This document shows, piece by piece, positions 1 through 7,531 of a stretch of 45,448 bases of DNA. The stretch lies in contig NZ_LIUQ01000008.1 of the NCBI RefSeq assembly GCF_001276715.1, positions 67,974 through 113,421 on the forward strand, read 5' to 3'. The notes beneath the pieces were generated by a model, which saw only the letters and a program-made list of their open reading frames with translations, had not been told where the DNA came from and made no database searches. This stretch comes from Planktothricoides sp. SR001 (GTDB taxonomy: Bacteria; Cyanobacteriota; Cyanobacteriia; Cyanobacteriales; Laspinemataceae). The translations under genes were made by a program, and so were the position numbers. Each line of letters starts with the position of its first letter. Positions within the stretch are counted from its first letter, which is position 1.

Positions 1-1080
1 CATACCCTGTCAGGTCATCAAGATTTAGTCAGCCGTGTGGCGTTTTCCCCCGATGGCCAGATGATCGCTTCTGGGAGTGGTGACAAGACTATCAAACTTT
101 GGAGTCGAGAGGGAAAATTGCTGCATACTCTGGCAGATGATCAAGGTGAGGTCAACAGTGTGGCCTTTTCCCCCGATGGCCAGATCATCGCTTCTGGGAG
201 TTATGACCAGACCATCAAACTTTGGAGTCACGAGGGAAAATTACTGCATACTCTGGCAGATGATCAAGGTCGGGTCTTTAGTGTGGCGTTTTCCCCCGAT
301 GGCCAGACCATCGCTTCTGGGGGTAATGACGGGACCATCAAACTTTGGAGTCGAAAAGGAAAATTACTGCATACCCTGAAAGGTCATCAACGTTCGGTCT
401 TTAGTGTGGCGTTTTCCCCCGATGGCCAGACTGTCGCTTCTGGGAGTGAAAACGCAACCATCAAACTTTGGAGTCGCGAGGGAGAATTACTGGATATCCT
501 GGAAGGTCATCAAGATTCGGTCAATACTGTGGCGTTTGACCCCGATGGCCAGACCTTGGTTTCTGGGAGTCATGACAAGACCATTAAACTCTGGAGTCGC
601 AAGGGAAAATTACTGCATACCCTGGAAGGTCATCAAGAGTTCGTCAGCAGTGTGGCGTTTGACCCCGATGGCCAGACGATCGCTTCTGGGAGTGGTGACA
701 AGACCATTAAACTCTGGAGTCGCAAGGGAAAATTACTGCATACCCTGCAAGGTCATCAAAGTTGGGTCAGCAGTGTGGAGTTTTCCGCCGATGGCCAGAC
801 CATCGCTTCTGGGAGTAATGACAAGACCATCAAACTTTGGAGTCGCGAGGGAAAATTACTGCATACCCTGGTAGGTCATCAAGGTTTGGTCCATAGTGTA
901 GCCTTTTCCCCCGATGGCCAGACTCTTGCTTCTGGGAGTCGTAACGGGAAAGTTATTTTATGGAATTTGGATTTAGATGATTTGTTGGTGCATGGGTGCG
1001 ATTGGGCTAGGGATTATTTGACCTATAGTGCGGAGGTGAGTGAGAGTGACCGGGGTTTGTGTGATGGGGTGGGAAGATAG
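1..1080 (+). CDS. WD40 beta-propeller protein, 5' truncated by window edge
   Basis: The frame is open from base 1 and ends at a TAG at 1078-1080, so the true start lies upstream. Eight consecutive units of 41 residues (123 bp) are visible, each with a GH-type start (GHQ or DDQ), a [10 protein letters not shown] core, an ASGS.D turn and TIKLWS, the classic WD repeat. They would form a seven- or eight-bladed propeller used for protein-protein contacts. After the last unit comes a tail around [16 protein letters not shown], a C-terminal motif typical of cyanobacterial WD40 proteins that often carry an N-terminal STAND ATPase or kinase. That partner domain would be outside the window. The units are very similar at DNA level, which implies recent duplication or gene conversion. 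The family assignment is firm; the cellular role is unknown. Confidence 0.9.
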   Translation, partial: HTLSGHQDLVSRVAFSPDGQMIASGSGDKTIKLWSREGKLLHTLADDQGEVNSVAFSPDGQIIASGSYDQTIKLWSHEGKLLHTLADDQGRVFSVAFSPDGQTIASGGNDGTIKLWSRKGKLLHTLKGHQRSVFSVAFSPDGQTVASGSENATIKLWSREGELLDILEGHQDSVNTVAFDPDGQTLVSGSHDKTIKLWSRKGKLLHTLEGHQEFVSSVAFDPDGQTIASGSGDKTIKLWSRKGKLLHTLQGHQSWVSSVEFSADGQTIASGSNDKTIKLWSREGKLLHTLVGHQGLVHSVAFSPDGQTLASGSRNGKVILWNLDLDDLLVHGCDWARDYLTYSAEVSESDRGLCDGVGR

Positions 1081-1097
1081 GGGAGTGTGGGTTTTTT

Positions 1098-1236
1098 CTT
1101 TGTGTCCTCTGTGTCTCTGTGGTTTTATTTTCACCACAAAGGCACAAAGGACACAAAGAGTTAGCGAAGCGTAACGCACCAATACGCGATATGCGGTGGT
1201 TTTATTTTCACCACAAAGGCACAAAGGACAAAAAGA
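1098..1236. repeat. Intergenic inverted and direct repeat
   Basis: Arms at 1098-1122 and 1134-1158 are complementary at about 22 of 25 positions around an 11-nt loop. The right arm with its leader (from about 1123) recurs as a direct copy at about 1199-1236. The hairpin begins 18 bp after the WD40 stop codon and could act as a terminator, but it lacks a clean T tract. It looks like a dispersed repeat. Confidence 0.6.
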
Positions 1237-1287
1237 GGTTATAGTATCTAGCGAATAAAAAGGTTTAAACCAAGGAAAAAATAAATT

Positions 1288-2646
1288 ATGTCACTAAAGC
1301 CACAACAATTTTACAATGCGACGAATCCCGCTAAAACCCTGGATATTTCTAAGCAGGAAGATAAAAGTTATTATGTTGATTTTTCGGCGGTGCGCGGGGG
1401 AGAATTGATTGCGGAGTTAAAAGATAAGATTACTTGGAGTGAGGATTTTACTTGTCATTTGTTTACGGGACATATTGGTTGTGGCAAGTCAACAGAGTTA
1501 TATCGCCTGAAAAGTGAGTTAGAAGCGGAAAATTATCATGTAATCTATTTTGAAGCTACCGATGATTTGGATATGGGTAATGTGGAGGTGAGTGATATTT
1601 TGTTGGCGATCGCTCGTCGGACTGCCCAAGAGTTAGAAACCTTGATGAAACAAGCAGAAAGCGGCTGGCAAGGAGTGATGCAAAAGGCCAAAAATCTGCT
1701 ATTTACCGAAATTAAGCTGGATGTGAAGACTGGGGAAATTCCCGGTGTGGGGAAATTTGAGTTAGGGGTTGATTTTGATAATAATGTCAATGTAGGTTTA
1801 TCCACGATTATCGGCGAAATTAAAGCCCAATCTCGCAAAAATGCCAATTTACAAGACCGCTTAAGAAATTACCTGGAACCCAAAACCGATGGATTTCTTG
1901 ATGTTTTAAATAACGGGCTATTTATTCCTATTAATGACACCTTAAAAGCTAATGGCAAAAATGGTTTAGTGATTATAATCGATGGCTTGGATAAGTTAAT
2001 TAATACAGAAAAAAGTCCAGGGAAAACCCTGCCCGCTTATTTGTTTGGCGATCGCGGCGATCAACTCAGTCGTCTTGCTTGTCATGTGGTTTATACCATG
2101 CCTTTGGCCTTGTGTTATTCTGATGAATATACGGTCATCCGACAAAAGTTTAAAAACGACCCCATTATTTTACCGATGATTCGGGTAAAAAACCGGGATG
2201 GTGAGGTGGATCAAACCGGAATAAATTTACTTTATCTTATGGTATTATCCCGCGCATTTTCCCAATTAAGTGAAGCGGAAAAACTCACGAAAATTGGGGA
2301 AATTTTTGATGGAGAAGAGCCGTTAAAGCAACTTTGTGAAGTCAGCGGCGGTCATGTGCGAAATTTACTGATTATTTTAAATAGTTGGATTATTAAAGAG
2401 AAAAAGTTTCCTTTATCCTCTGCCGGTTTAGAGGCAGTGGTGGTGAATCAAGTTGCTGGGCAAACGGCTCAACTTACCCCGGATGAATGGGAGTTATTAA
2501 ATCGCGTCCACCAGACGAAAGATTCATCGGGCGATCGAGATTTTTCTAAGTTAATTAGAACTTTGTTAGTGTATGAATATCGGGATGAAAAAGGCGCTTG
2601 GTATGAGGTGAATCCGATTTTGTTCAGAACGGAGAAAATTCAATAA
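1288..2646 (+). CDS. P-loop ATPase of unknown function
   Basis: A 452-residue protein with a clear Walker A motif GHIGCGKST near residues 61-69 and a Walker B strand LVIIIDGLDKL near residues 227-237. These place it among AAA/STAND-like P-loop ATPases. Between them is a charged helical stretch, and the C-terminal third has the look of a lid/winged-helix region (GGHVRNLLIIL). No transmembrane segment or recognisable effector domain is seen. The ATG at 1288 has AAGGA about 12 nt upstream. It follows the WD40 gene in the same direction after 207 bp of repeat-bearing DNA, so co-transcription is uncertain. Cyanobacteria carry many such stand-alone ATPases beside WD40 genes. A signalling or conflict role is only an inference. 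Confidence 0.7.
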   Translation: MSLKPQQFYNATNPAKTLDISKQEDKSYYVDFSAVRGGELIAELKDKITWSEDFTCHLFTGHIGCGKSTELYRLKSELEAENYHVIYFEATDDLDMGNVEVSDILLAIARRTAQELETLMKQAESGWQGVMQKAKNLLFTEIKLDVKTGEIPGVGKFELGVDFDNNVNVGLSTIIGEIKAQSRKNANLQDRLRNYLEPKTDGFLDVLNNGLFIPINDTLKANGKNGLVIIIDGLDKLINTEKSPGKTLPAYLFGDRGDQLSRLACHVVYTMPLALCYSDEYTVIRQKFKNDPIILPMIRVKNRDGEVDQTGINLLYLMVLSRAFSQLSEAEKLTKIGEIFDGEEPLKQLCEVSGGHVRNLLIILNSWIIKEKKFPLSSAGLEAVVVNQVAGQTAQLTPDEWELLNRVHQTKDSSGDRDFSKLIRTLLVYEYRDEKGAWYEVNPILFRTEKIQ

Positions 2647-2681
2647 TACCAAAATATCAAATATTTTGATTACAGCAATAT

Positions 2682-2793
2682 GGGCGAAGCATTCCGGCAG
2701 GTAGGGGCGAAGCATTCCGGCAGTCAATTTAATATTTTAATCAGTAGGGGCGAATGGCCATTCGCCCATACACTGCAATGCTTCGCCCCTACG
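2682..2793. repeat. REP-like repeats of the GGGGCGAAGCAT / GGGCGAATGGCC family
   Basis: Two direct copies of GGGCGAAGCATTCCGGCAG start near 2683 and 2704. A perfect 20-bp palindrome, GGGCGAATGG/CCATTCGCCC, lies at 2748-2767, and an inverted copy ATGCTTCGCCCCTAC closes the block. The same family recurs at 23848-23990 and 28511-28753. It is extragenic and probably non-coding. Confidence 0.7.
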
Positions 2794-2860
2794 ATAGAAC
2801 CGGATTTGGTATAAAAATCCTATAACCAAATTTCCCAACCACCAACAAAAGAATCCCTAC

Positions 2861-2896
2861 CCAACAACAACCAACAACCAACAACCAACAACCAAC
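2861..2896. repeat. Heptameric STRR array abutting the coaX start
   Basis: About five tandem CAACCAA-type heptamers run up to the base before the coaX ATG and occupy the place where a Shine-Dalgarno site would be. Short tandemly repeated repetitive (STRR) heptamers are a known cyanobacterial repeat class. Confidence 0.8.
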
Positions 2897-2897
2897 C

Positions 2898-3689
2898 ATG
2901 AACCCCCCAACCACGGCAAATCATCATTTTTGGTTAGCTTTAATGATTGGCAGTTCTCACTTGCATTGGGCTGAGTTCCAGGGGAAAGAATTACTCACCG
3001 CTTGGGATACGCCGCATCTTAACCCAGAAATAGTTCAGGAGTTAATTAAAGGCGGTTTTGCCGATGATTTATGGCCGGAAATTTTGCCGGTTCCCCCCTT
3101 ATCCAGGGGGGCGTCGCTGTGGATCGCTTCAGTGGTGCCAGAACAGACGCAACTTTGGCAAAGATATGCCCAGGCAAAAGCGATCGCTTTGGATGATTTA
3201 CCGTTAAAAGGACTATATCCAACTTTGGGGATTGACCGGGCTTTAGCTGCGTTGGGGGCTGGGGAAAAATTTGGCTTTCCGGTGTTGGTGGTGGACGCGG
3301 GAACTGCTATGACATTTACCGGGGTGAATAGCGATCGCCAGTTAGTTGGCGGGGCAATTTTACCGGGGTTTCGGTTACAGCTAAAATCCTTATGGACGGG
3401 AACCGCGAGTTTACCAGATGTGGCAATTCCCCAGGAACTCCCCGATCGCTGGGCGTTAAATACCCCGTCTAGTATTCAAAGTGGCGTGATTTATAGCATT
3501 GTGGCGGGAGTGCGCGATTTTATCGCCGCTTGGTGGCAAGATTATCCCCAAAGTCAAATCGTGGTGACGGGAGGCGGTGGGCCCGGTTTGCTGGCTTATC
3601 TGCGATCGCGTGATTCGGCGATCGCGGATCGCGCCATTTTTGACCCGCATTTAGTCTTTTGGGGGATGGAAATGATTGTTAATGGTTGA
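2898..3689 (+). CDS. coaX: Type III pantothenate kinase
   Basis: CoaX phosphorylates pantothenate with ATP, the first step of coenzyme A synthesis, and belongs to the ASKHA fold. The N-terminal phosphate motif appears in its cyanobacterial form, MIGSSHLHW (residues 16-24). GIDRALA (111-117) lines the pantothenate pocket. VVDAGTAMTF (131-140) carries the second phosphate-binding Asp (D133), followed by GGAILPG. The length of 263 residues is normal for the family. The start is the ATG at 2898; no ribosome site is visible because a heptamer array fills the upstream 35 bp. The last codons and the TGA stop lie inside another heptamer array (from 3675), so the repeat appears to have fixed the C-terminus. 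It converges on the hydrolase gene. Confidence 0.88.
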   Translation: MNPPTTANHHFWLALMIGSSHLHWAEFQGKELLTAWDTPHLNPEIVQELIKGGFADDLWPEILPVPPLSRGASLWIASVVPEQTQLWQRYAQAKAIALDDLPLKGLYPTLGIDRALAALGAGEKFGFPVLVVDAGTAMTFTGVNSDRQLVGGAILPGFRLQLKSLWTGTASLPDVAIPQELPDRWALNTPSSIQSGVIYSIVAGVRDFIAAWWQDYPQSQIVVTGGGGPGLLAYLRSRDSAIADRAIFDPHLVFWGMEMIVNG

Positions 3690-3817
3690 TTGTTAATGGT
3701 TGATTGTTGATGGTTGATTGTTGATTGTTGATGGTTGATGGTTATTCGTTATTCGTTGCCTGAGTCAAAGAACAAACAACAAACAACCAACAACCAACAA
3801 CCAACAACCAACAACAA
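3675..3817. repeat. Inverted pair of heptamer (STRR) arrays between convergent genes
   Basis: Twelve heptamers of the ATGGTTG/ATTGTTG type fill 3675-3758, overlapping the last four codons and stop of coaX. Complementary CCAACAA heptamers fill about 3769-3817, just before the hydrolase stop. The two arrays can pair as a long imperfect stem and may terminate both convergent genes. Confidence 0.75.
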
Positions 3818-3819
3818 TT

Positions 3820-4629
3820 CTATGCTGGCAAAAACTGCTGAATTGCCTCAGCGACGCGATCGGGCAAAGTTTCCGCCAGAGATCCATCGGCTTCGGGGAT
3901 GATTTTGAGTTCTGCTTGAGGACAAAGACTGGCATAAGCGCGAGATATTTCCAGGGTCTGCGGTTTGTCGCGATCGCCACATAAAACCAAAACCGGGGTT
4001 TTCAGAGAATTCAACCGATCTTGTAAAAATTCCGCCTCAATTTCCGCCCGACGACGTTGAAATATTAGCTTGGTGGTGGGGTCTGTAGCTTGATTCAGGG
4101 CTAATTTTTGCAGCCACCGTTGTAGGGGCAAGTCCCAAGGCAATTGGTTGACTAACTTAGAAAGCGATCGCCACAACCAAGAGGCGATCGCCTTTCTCTG
4201 TTGTTGCCAATATTGCTGCTGCCAATTTTTCTGCCAATCGTCAGTCAATACCCCTTCTGGGGACAACAAGACCAAACCACTTACCCGTTCTAGATGCTTC
4301 AGGGCATAACTTGCCGCCACCCAAGCCCCCAGAGAATGACCGACGAGATATATTTTGGAGAGATTCAAGCTATCGAGATACTCTTCGAGAGATTCCACAT
4401 GGAGGGTGATCGAATAGTGAATATCTATCGCTTCCGACTCCCCAAACCCCCATAAATCTGGTGCAAAGCATTGGGATTGACGGCTTAACTGTTGCATCAC
4501 TGGCAACCATTGGCTGCTGTCTTTCCCGGAACCATGCAAAAATACTATCGGGGATCCTTGGCCAACTTCTCGCCAAAATAATAGCCCCTGAGACAACTTA
4601 ATTCGAGAATTACGAACTGGTAGCGGCAT
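3820..4629 (-). CDS. Alpha/beta hydrolase fold protein lacking the usual catalytic His
   Basis: An alpha/beta hydrolase with an oxyanion-type motif FLHGSGKDSSQW, a nucleophile elbow VGHSLGAW (Ser about residue 99) and a late acidic turn LVLCGDRDKP. The Met encoded at 4629 (MPLPVRNSR) is preferred; an in-frame Met 14 codons earlier (4671) would add a stretch that does not resemble the family. The C-terminal position that normally reads GH before a SLAETLP-like helix here reads DG (IPEADGSLAETLP), so the canonical catalytic His seems absent. The protein may be non-hydrolytic, use another residue, or be decaying. The substrate is unknown. It ends two bases after the STRR block and converges on coaX. 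Confidence 0.8.
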   Translation of the reverse strand: MPLPVRNSRIKLSQGLLFWREVGQGSPIVFLHGSGKDSSQWLPVMQQLSRQSQCFAPDLWGFGESEAIDIHYSITLHVESLEEYLDSLNLSKIYLVGHSLGAWVAASYALKHLERVSGLVLLSPEGVLTDDWQKNWQQQYWQQQRKAIASWLWRSLSKLVNQLPWDLPLQRWLQKLALNQATDPTTKLIFQRRRAEIEAEFLQDRLNSLKTPVLVLCGDRDKPQTLEISRAYASLCPQAELKIIPEADGSLAETLPDRVAEAIQQFLPA

Positions 4630-4814
4630 TGACACTCGATAGATAAAATAAATGATTTCGCGCCAAATCAATCATAGTGGGTTAAAGTGGACAGAGCAAT
4701 GGGATTGTAATAATTAGAAATCAATTCTACAGAGTCCGTGTTCTCATCCCTACCAAATAAAGGAACTCACTCCTGTAACCCGCTTGTTAATCAAGCAAGT
4801 GAATCAAGCAAATT

Positions 4815-5270
4815 TTAAGTCAAGCTAGTTTTCCCATTGATATAATCTTGCAAAATGCGATCGAAATCGTGAGACAGTTCACCGAAAGGTAACTCATTCA
4901 CAGGGAATGCTTTGACTTCGGTAATCTCAATCTGATCATCAATGTTAAACTCACCTTGAACCTCGGCAGCCACAATCACACAAATTGAATGAAATCTGGG
5001 GTCGCGGTCTACTTCTGAATAAACCCCAACTAAGCGATTAATTTTAACTAACTCTAAACCCGTTTCTTCTAATAATTCTCTTTTAACGGTATCGGGAATA
5101 TTTTCCCCCCAGTCAACCATGCCGCCAGGACAAGCCCACTGGCCATTATCTCGCCGTTTTACTAAAACAATTTGCCCATCGGCTAACACGGGAATTACAC
5201 AAGTTCCGGTGATGGGATGGCGCAATAATAGTTTAATCGTTGATTTAGCAAATCGCAATAAATTTTTCAT
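4815..5270 (-). CDS. Nudix hydrolase
   Basis: A complete Nudix box is present at residues 50-71: G-x5-E-x7-RELLEETG, starting at GMVDWGE. This metal-binding loop-helix cleaves nucleoside diphosphates linked to another moiety, and the length of 151 residues is typical of a single-domain family member. The N-terminus is basic (KNLLRFAKSTIKLLLRHP), and the first strand reads TGTCVIPVLADGQIVLVKRR. The ATG at 5270 is preceded on its strand by AAGATATG without a strong ribosome site. The substrate cannot be named: candidates include ADP-ribose, oxidised nucleotides and NADH. Neighbours are the hydrolase downstream and a peroxiredoxin upstream, all on the minus strand, but gaps above 120 bp do not argue for a tight operon. 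Confidence 0.88.
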   Translation of the reverse strand: MKNLLRFAKSTIKLLLRHPITGTCVIPVLADGQIVLVKRRDNGQWACPGGMVDWGENIPDTVKRELLEETGLELVKINRLVGVYSEVDRDPRFHSICVIVAAEVQGEFNIDDQIEITEVKAFPVNELPFGELSHDFDRILQDYINGKTSLT

Positions 5271-5350
5271 ATCTTAACTTTATAAACTAATTATCAACTA
5301 AAAAATAGGGAGATTCTGGAGCAAGGGAAACCCTCTAGCGAAGGCAGGCA

Positions 5351-5382
5351 CCTCTGCACCTCTGCCCCTCTGCCCCTCTGCA
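5351..5382. repeat. Tandem 8-bp repeat
   Basis: Four adjacent copies of CCTCTGCM (CCTCTGCA, then two CCTCTGCC, then CCTCTGCA) lie 13 bp beyond the stop codon of the peroxiredoxin gene. This is a low-complexity intergenic array with no evident function. Confidence 0.7.
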
Positions 5383-5395
5383 CCCCTACAAACAT

Positions 5396-5857
5396 TTAAG
5401 CAATGAGTTCTTGCAAAATTTCTACCCCATGAGTTTCGGGTTTAACTTTACGATAAATTTTTTCGATTTTACCATCAGGGGCGATCGCAAATGTATGACG
5501 ATATACGCCCATATATTCTTTGCCCATAAATTTTTTTAATCCATAACTCCCATACAGGGTTGCCACCGTTCCGTCCGGATCGCAAAGCAAAGGAAATGGT
5601 AATTGATGCTTCCTGATAAACTTTTGGTGTGATTTTCCATCATCGGTACTCACCCCTAGGATTACTATATTATGAGATTGGTAATCTGGGTATGCATCTC
5701 GAAAACTGCAAGCTTCTTTGGTGCATCCTGGGGTGTTATCCCGTGGATAGAAATATAAAATCACCCGACTGCCGCGAAAATCCGATAGAGAAACCGAGTT
5801 GCCATTGGCATCGGCTAAAGTAAAGTCAGGGGCAATATCTCCAATTTGTAAAGTCAT
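5396..5857 (-). CDS. bcp: Peroxiredoxin, PrxQ/BCP subfamily
   Basis: This thiol peroxidase reduces hydrogen and alkyl peroxides using thioredoxin as donor. The motif TPGCTKEAC gives the peroxidatic Cys45 and, five residues on, the resolving Cys50, the signature of the atypical two-Cys PrxQ/BCP type. The preceding DFTLADANG..VSLSDFRG and ILYFYPRDNTPG are standard for the thioredoxin-fold core, and 153 residues is the expected length. There is no signal peptide, so it should be cytosolic. The ATG at 5857 has a modest GGAG-like site upstream (AATGGAGAA). PrxQ proteins in cyanobacteria take part in protection from photosynthetic peroxide; that role is known for the family, not shown here. Confidence 0.93.
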   Translation of the reverse strand: MTLQIGDIAPDFTLADANGNSVSLSDFRGSRVILYFYPRDNTPGCTKEACSFRDAYPDYQSHNIVILGVSTDDGKSHQKFIRKHQLPFPLLCDPDGTVATLYGSYGLKKFMGKEYMGVYRHTFAIAPDGKIEKIYRKVKPETHGVEILQELIA

Positions 5858-5909
5858 TTCTCCATTTTGAATAGCGATCGCCCATTATATCGATATATCG
5901 ATCGATTTT

Positions 5910-5965
5910 GCCACTTTTCACTTGCCACTTGCCATTTACCACTTATCCCTTATCCCTTTTCCCTC
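5910..5965. repeat. Heptameric STRR array
   Basis: Eight consecutive heptamers (GCCACTT, TTCACTT, GCCACTT, GCCATTT, ACCACTT, ATCCCTT twice, TTCCCTC) lie between the divergent peroxiredoxin and aminotransferase genes. They are a different sequence family from the CCAACAA arrays but have the same 7-bp period. Confidence 0.75.
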
Positions 5966-6004
5966 GTACATATCAGAGAGAACCTCACAAAGTAAATTTT
6001 GAAC

Positions 6005-6032
6005 TTGACAAAAGTCGAACTTAGTGCATAAC
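6005..6032 (+). promoter_or_regulatory. Candidate sigma-70-type promoter of the DegT aminotransferase gene
   Basis: A perfect TTGACA at 6005-6010 is followed after 16 bp by CATAAC at 6027-6032 (4 of 6 to TATAAT). The distance to the GTG start at 6116 is plausible. This is a pattern match only. Confidence 0.35.
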
Positions 6033-6115
6033 CGCGATCGCCAGAATTTTGTCCTCGCCAGATTCCCTTTTTTCAGAAAATCTGTTTTTATAGGTAAAAA
6101 TTCTGGTGAAGTGAT

Positions 6116-7276
6116 GTGAACACAATTCCTCCTCTTGACCTATCGCGGCAATATCAAACCATTGCCGCAGAGATAGAATCCGCTGTATTACAGGTGATGG
6201 CATCGGGTCGCTATATTGGCGGTCAGACGGTGCAAGATTTTGAGCAGCAGTTTGCCCAATATATTGGCACCGCTGAATGTGTCTCCTGTGCCAATGGCAC
6301 CGATGCCCTTTATTTGGCGTTGCGGGCTTTAGATATCGGCCTTGGAGATGAGGTGATTACCAGTCCGTTCACGTTTATGGCCACCGCTGAAACCATTAGT
6401 TTGGTTGGGGCAACCCCAGTTTTTGTAGATATCGAGGCTGAGACATTTAATTTAGATGCGTCAAAAGTCCCCAGCGCCATTACGGAGAAAACGCGGGCGA
6501 TCGTTCCGGTGCATTTGTTTGGTCAGCCGGTGGATATGACCCAGTTGATGGCGATCGCCTCAACTCATGGTTTAGCGGTAATCGAAGATGTCGCCCAAGC
6601 CGCAGGGAGCGAATGGGCGGGACAAAAAACTGGTAGCATTGGCCATCTTGGGTGTTTTAGTTTTTTCCCCACCAAAAATTTAGGGGCTTTTGGGGATGGG
6701 GGCGCCGTCACCACCAACGATCCAACTCTGGCGGCGAAAATGCGCGTCCTTAAAGATCATGGGGCAACTCAACGGTATTATCACGAAAAAATTGGCATCA
6801 ATAGTCGTTTGGATGCCTTGCAAGCGGCAATACTACAAATTAAACTGCCCTATTTAGATTCCTGGAACGATCGCCGTCGTGCCGTGGCTGCGGATTATCA
6901 TCAGCGATTGGCTGATTTGCCTGGGGTAATTCTGCCTCAAGAAACTCCCGGTAGTCGGGCGGTTTGGAATCAATACACGATTCGGGTCAAAAGTCAAGAA
7001 TTAACGGAAAACAATCCAGCAGAAAATCAGCGCGATTCCCTGCGCCAAGAACTGCAAAACCAAGGCATTAGCTCAACGGTCTATTATCCATTCCCTTTGC
7101 ATTTGCAGCCGGTTTATCAGCACTTGGGCTATCAAATGGGTCAGTTGCCCTGGGTGGAGAAGATATGTCAAGAGGTTTTATCCCTGCCCATGTTTCCTGA
7201 ACTCTCCCTAGGAGAAATCGAGTCAGTGGTAAATGGATTAAAGAATTCTTTATCCCGATCCCAAGCCCGATCCTAA
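6116..7276 (+). CDS. DegT/DnrJ/EryC1/StrS family PLP-dependent sugar aminotransferase
   Basis: Fold-type I aminotransferase of the kind that aminates nucleotide-linked keto-sugars for surface polysaccharides or glycolipids. Visible landmarks are GTDALYLALRAL (phosphate-binding region, residues 61-72), SPFTFMATAE, VPVHLFGQ, the PLP-ring Asp in IEDVAQAAG (D158) and the Schiff-base Lys in FFPTKNLGAFGDGG (K187). The length of 386 residues is standard. The start is GTG at 6116 because no upstream in-frame ATG fits and the first residues (NTIPPLDLSRQY) match the family N-terminus. The exact sugar is not determinable; WecE- and WbpE-like enzymes are the closest functional analogues. It is a single gene followed by 255 bp of non-coding DNA before the kinase-like gene. 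Confidence 0.9.
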   Translation: MNTIPPLDLSRQYQTIAAEIESAVLQVMASGRYIGGQTVQDFEQQFAQYIGTAECVSCANGTDALYLALRALDIGLGDEVITSPFTFMATAETISLVGATPVFVDIEAETFNLDASKVPSAITEKTRAIVPVHLFGQPVDMTQLMAIASTHGLAVIEDVAQAAGSEWAGQKTGSIGHLGCFSFFPTKNLGAFGDGGAVTTNDPTLAAKMRVLKDHGATQRYYHEKIGINSRLDALQAAILQIKLPYLDSWNDRRRAVAADYHQRLADLPGVILPQETPGSRAVWNQYTIRVKSQELTENNPAENQRDSLRQELQNQGISSTVYYPFPLHLQPVYQHLGYQMGQLPWVEKICQEVLSLPMFPELSLGEIESVVNGLKNSLSRSQARS

Positions 7277-7531
7277 CCATGACGGAAACTATTCCTTGAC
7301 AAGAGTGAAACTTACTGAATTTTGTCGAAATATATACTTTTGTGTAGTATAATTAAGAAAAGCATAAACACTGATATAAATTTGGGCGGGCTAAAAAAAT
7401 CTCTTAATCAATGCCATATAGCATTTTTGTGAGGCGTTTTTCGGGGATTGGCTGCACCAAAAGCCTGAAAATACATAGACCGCCGCCTGTGTCCAAAAGT
7501 TAACATTCTGATCATTGAGGCCAATAAAAGC
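7277..7531 (+). promoter_or_regulatory. Leader region of the AarF-like gene
   Basis: This gene-free stretch contains a TTGACA at 7296-7301 and a perfect TATAAT at 7348-7353, but they are not spaced as one promoter; TATAAT has only weak -35 options. The roughly 180-nt leader after it has no riboswitch pattern that I recognise. It is listed as a possible promoter only. Confidence 0.25.
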
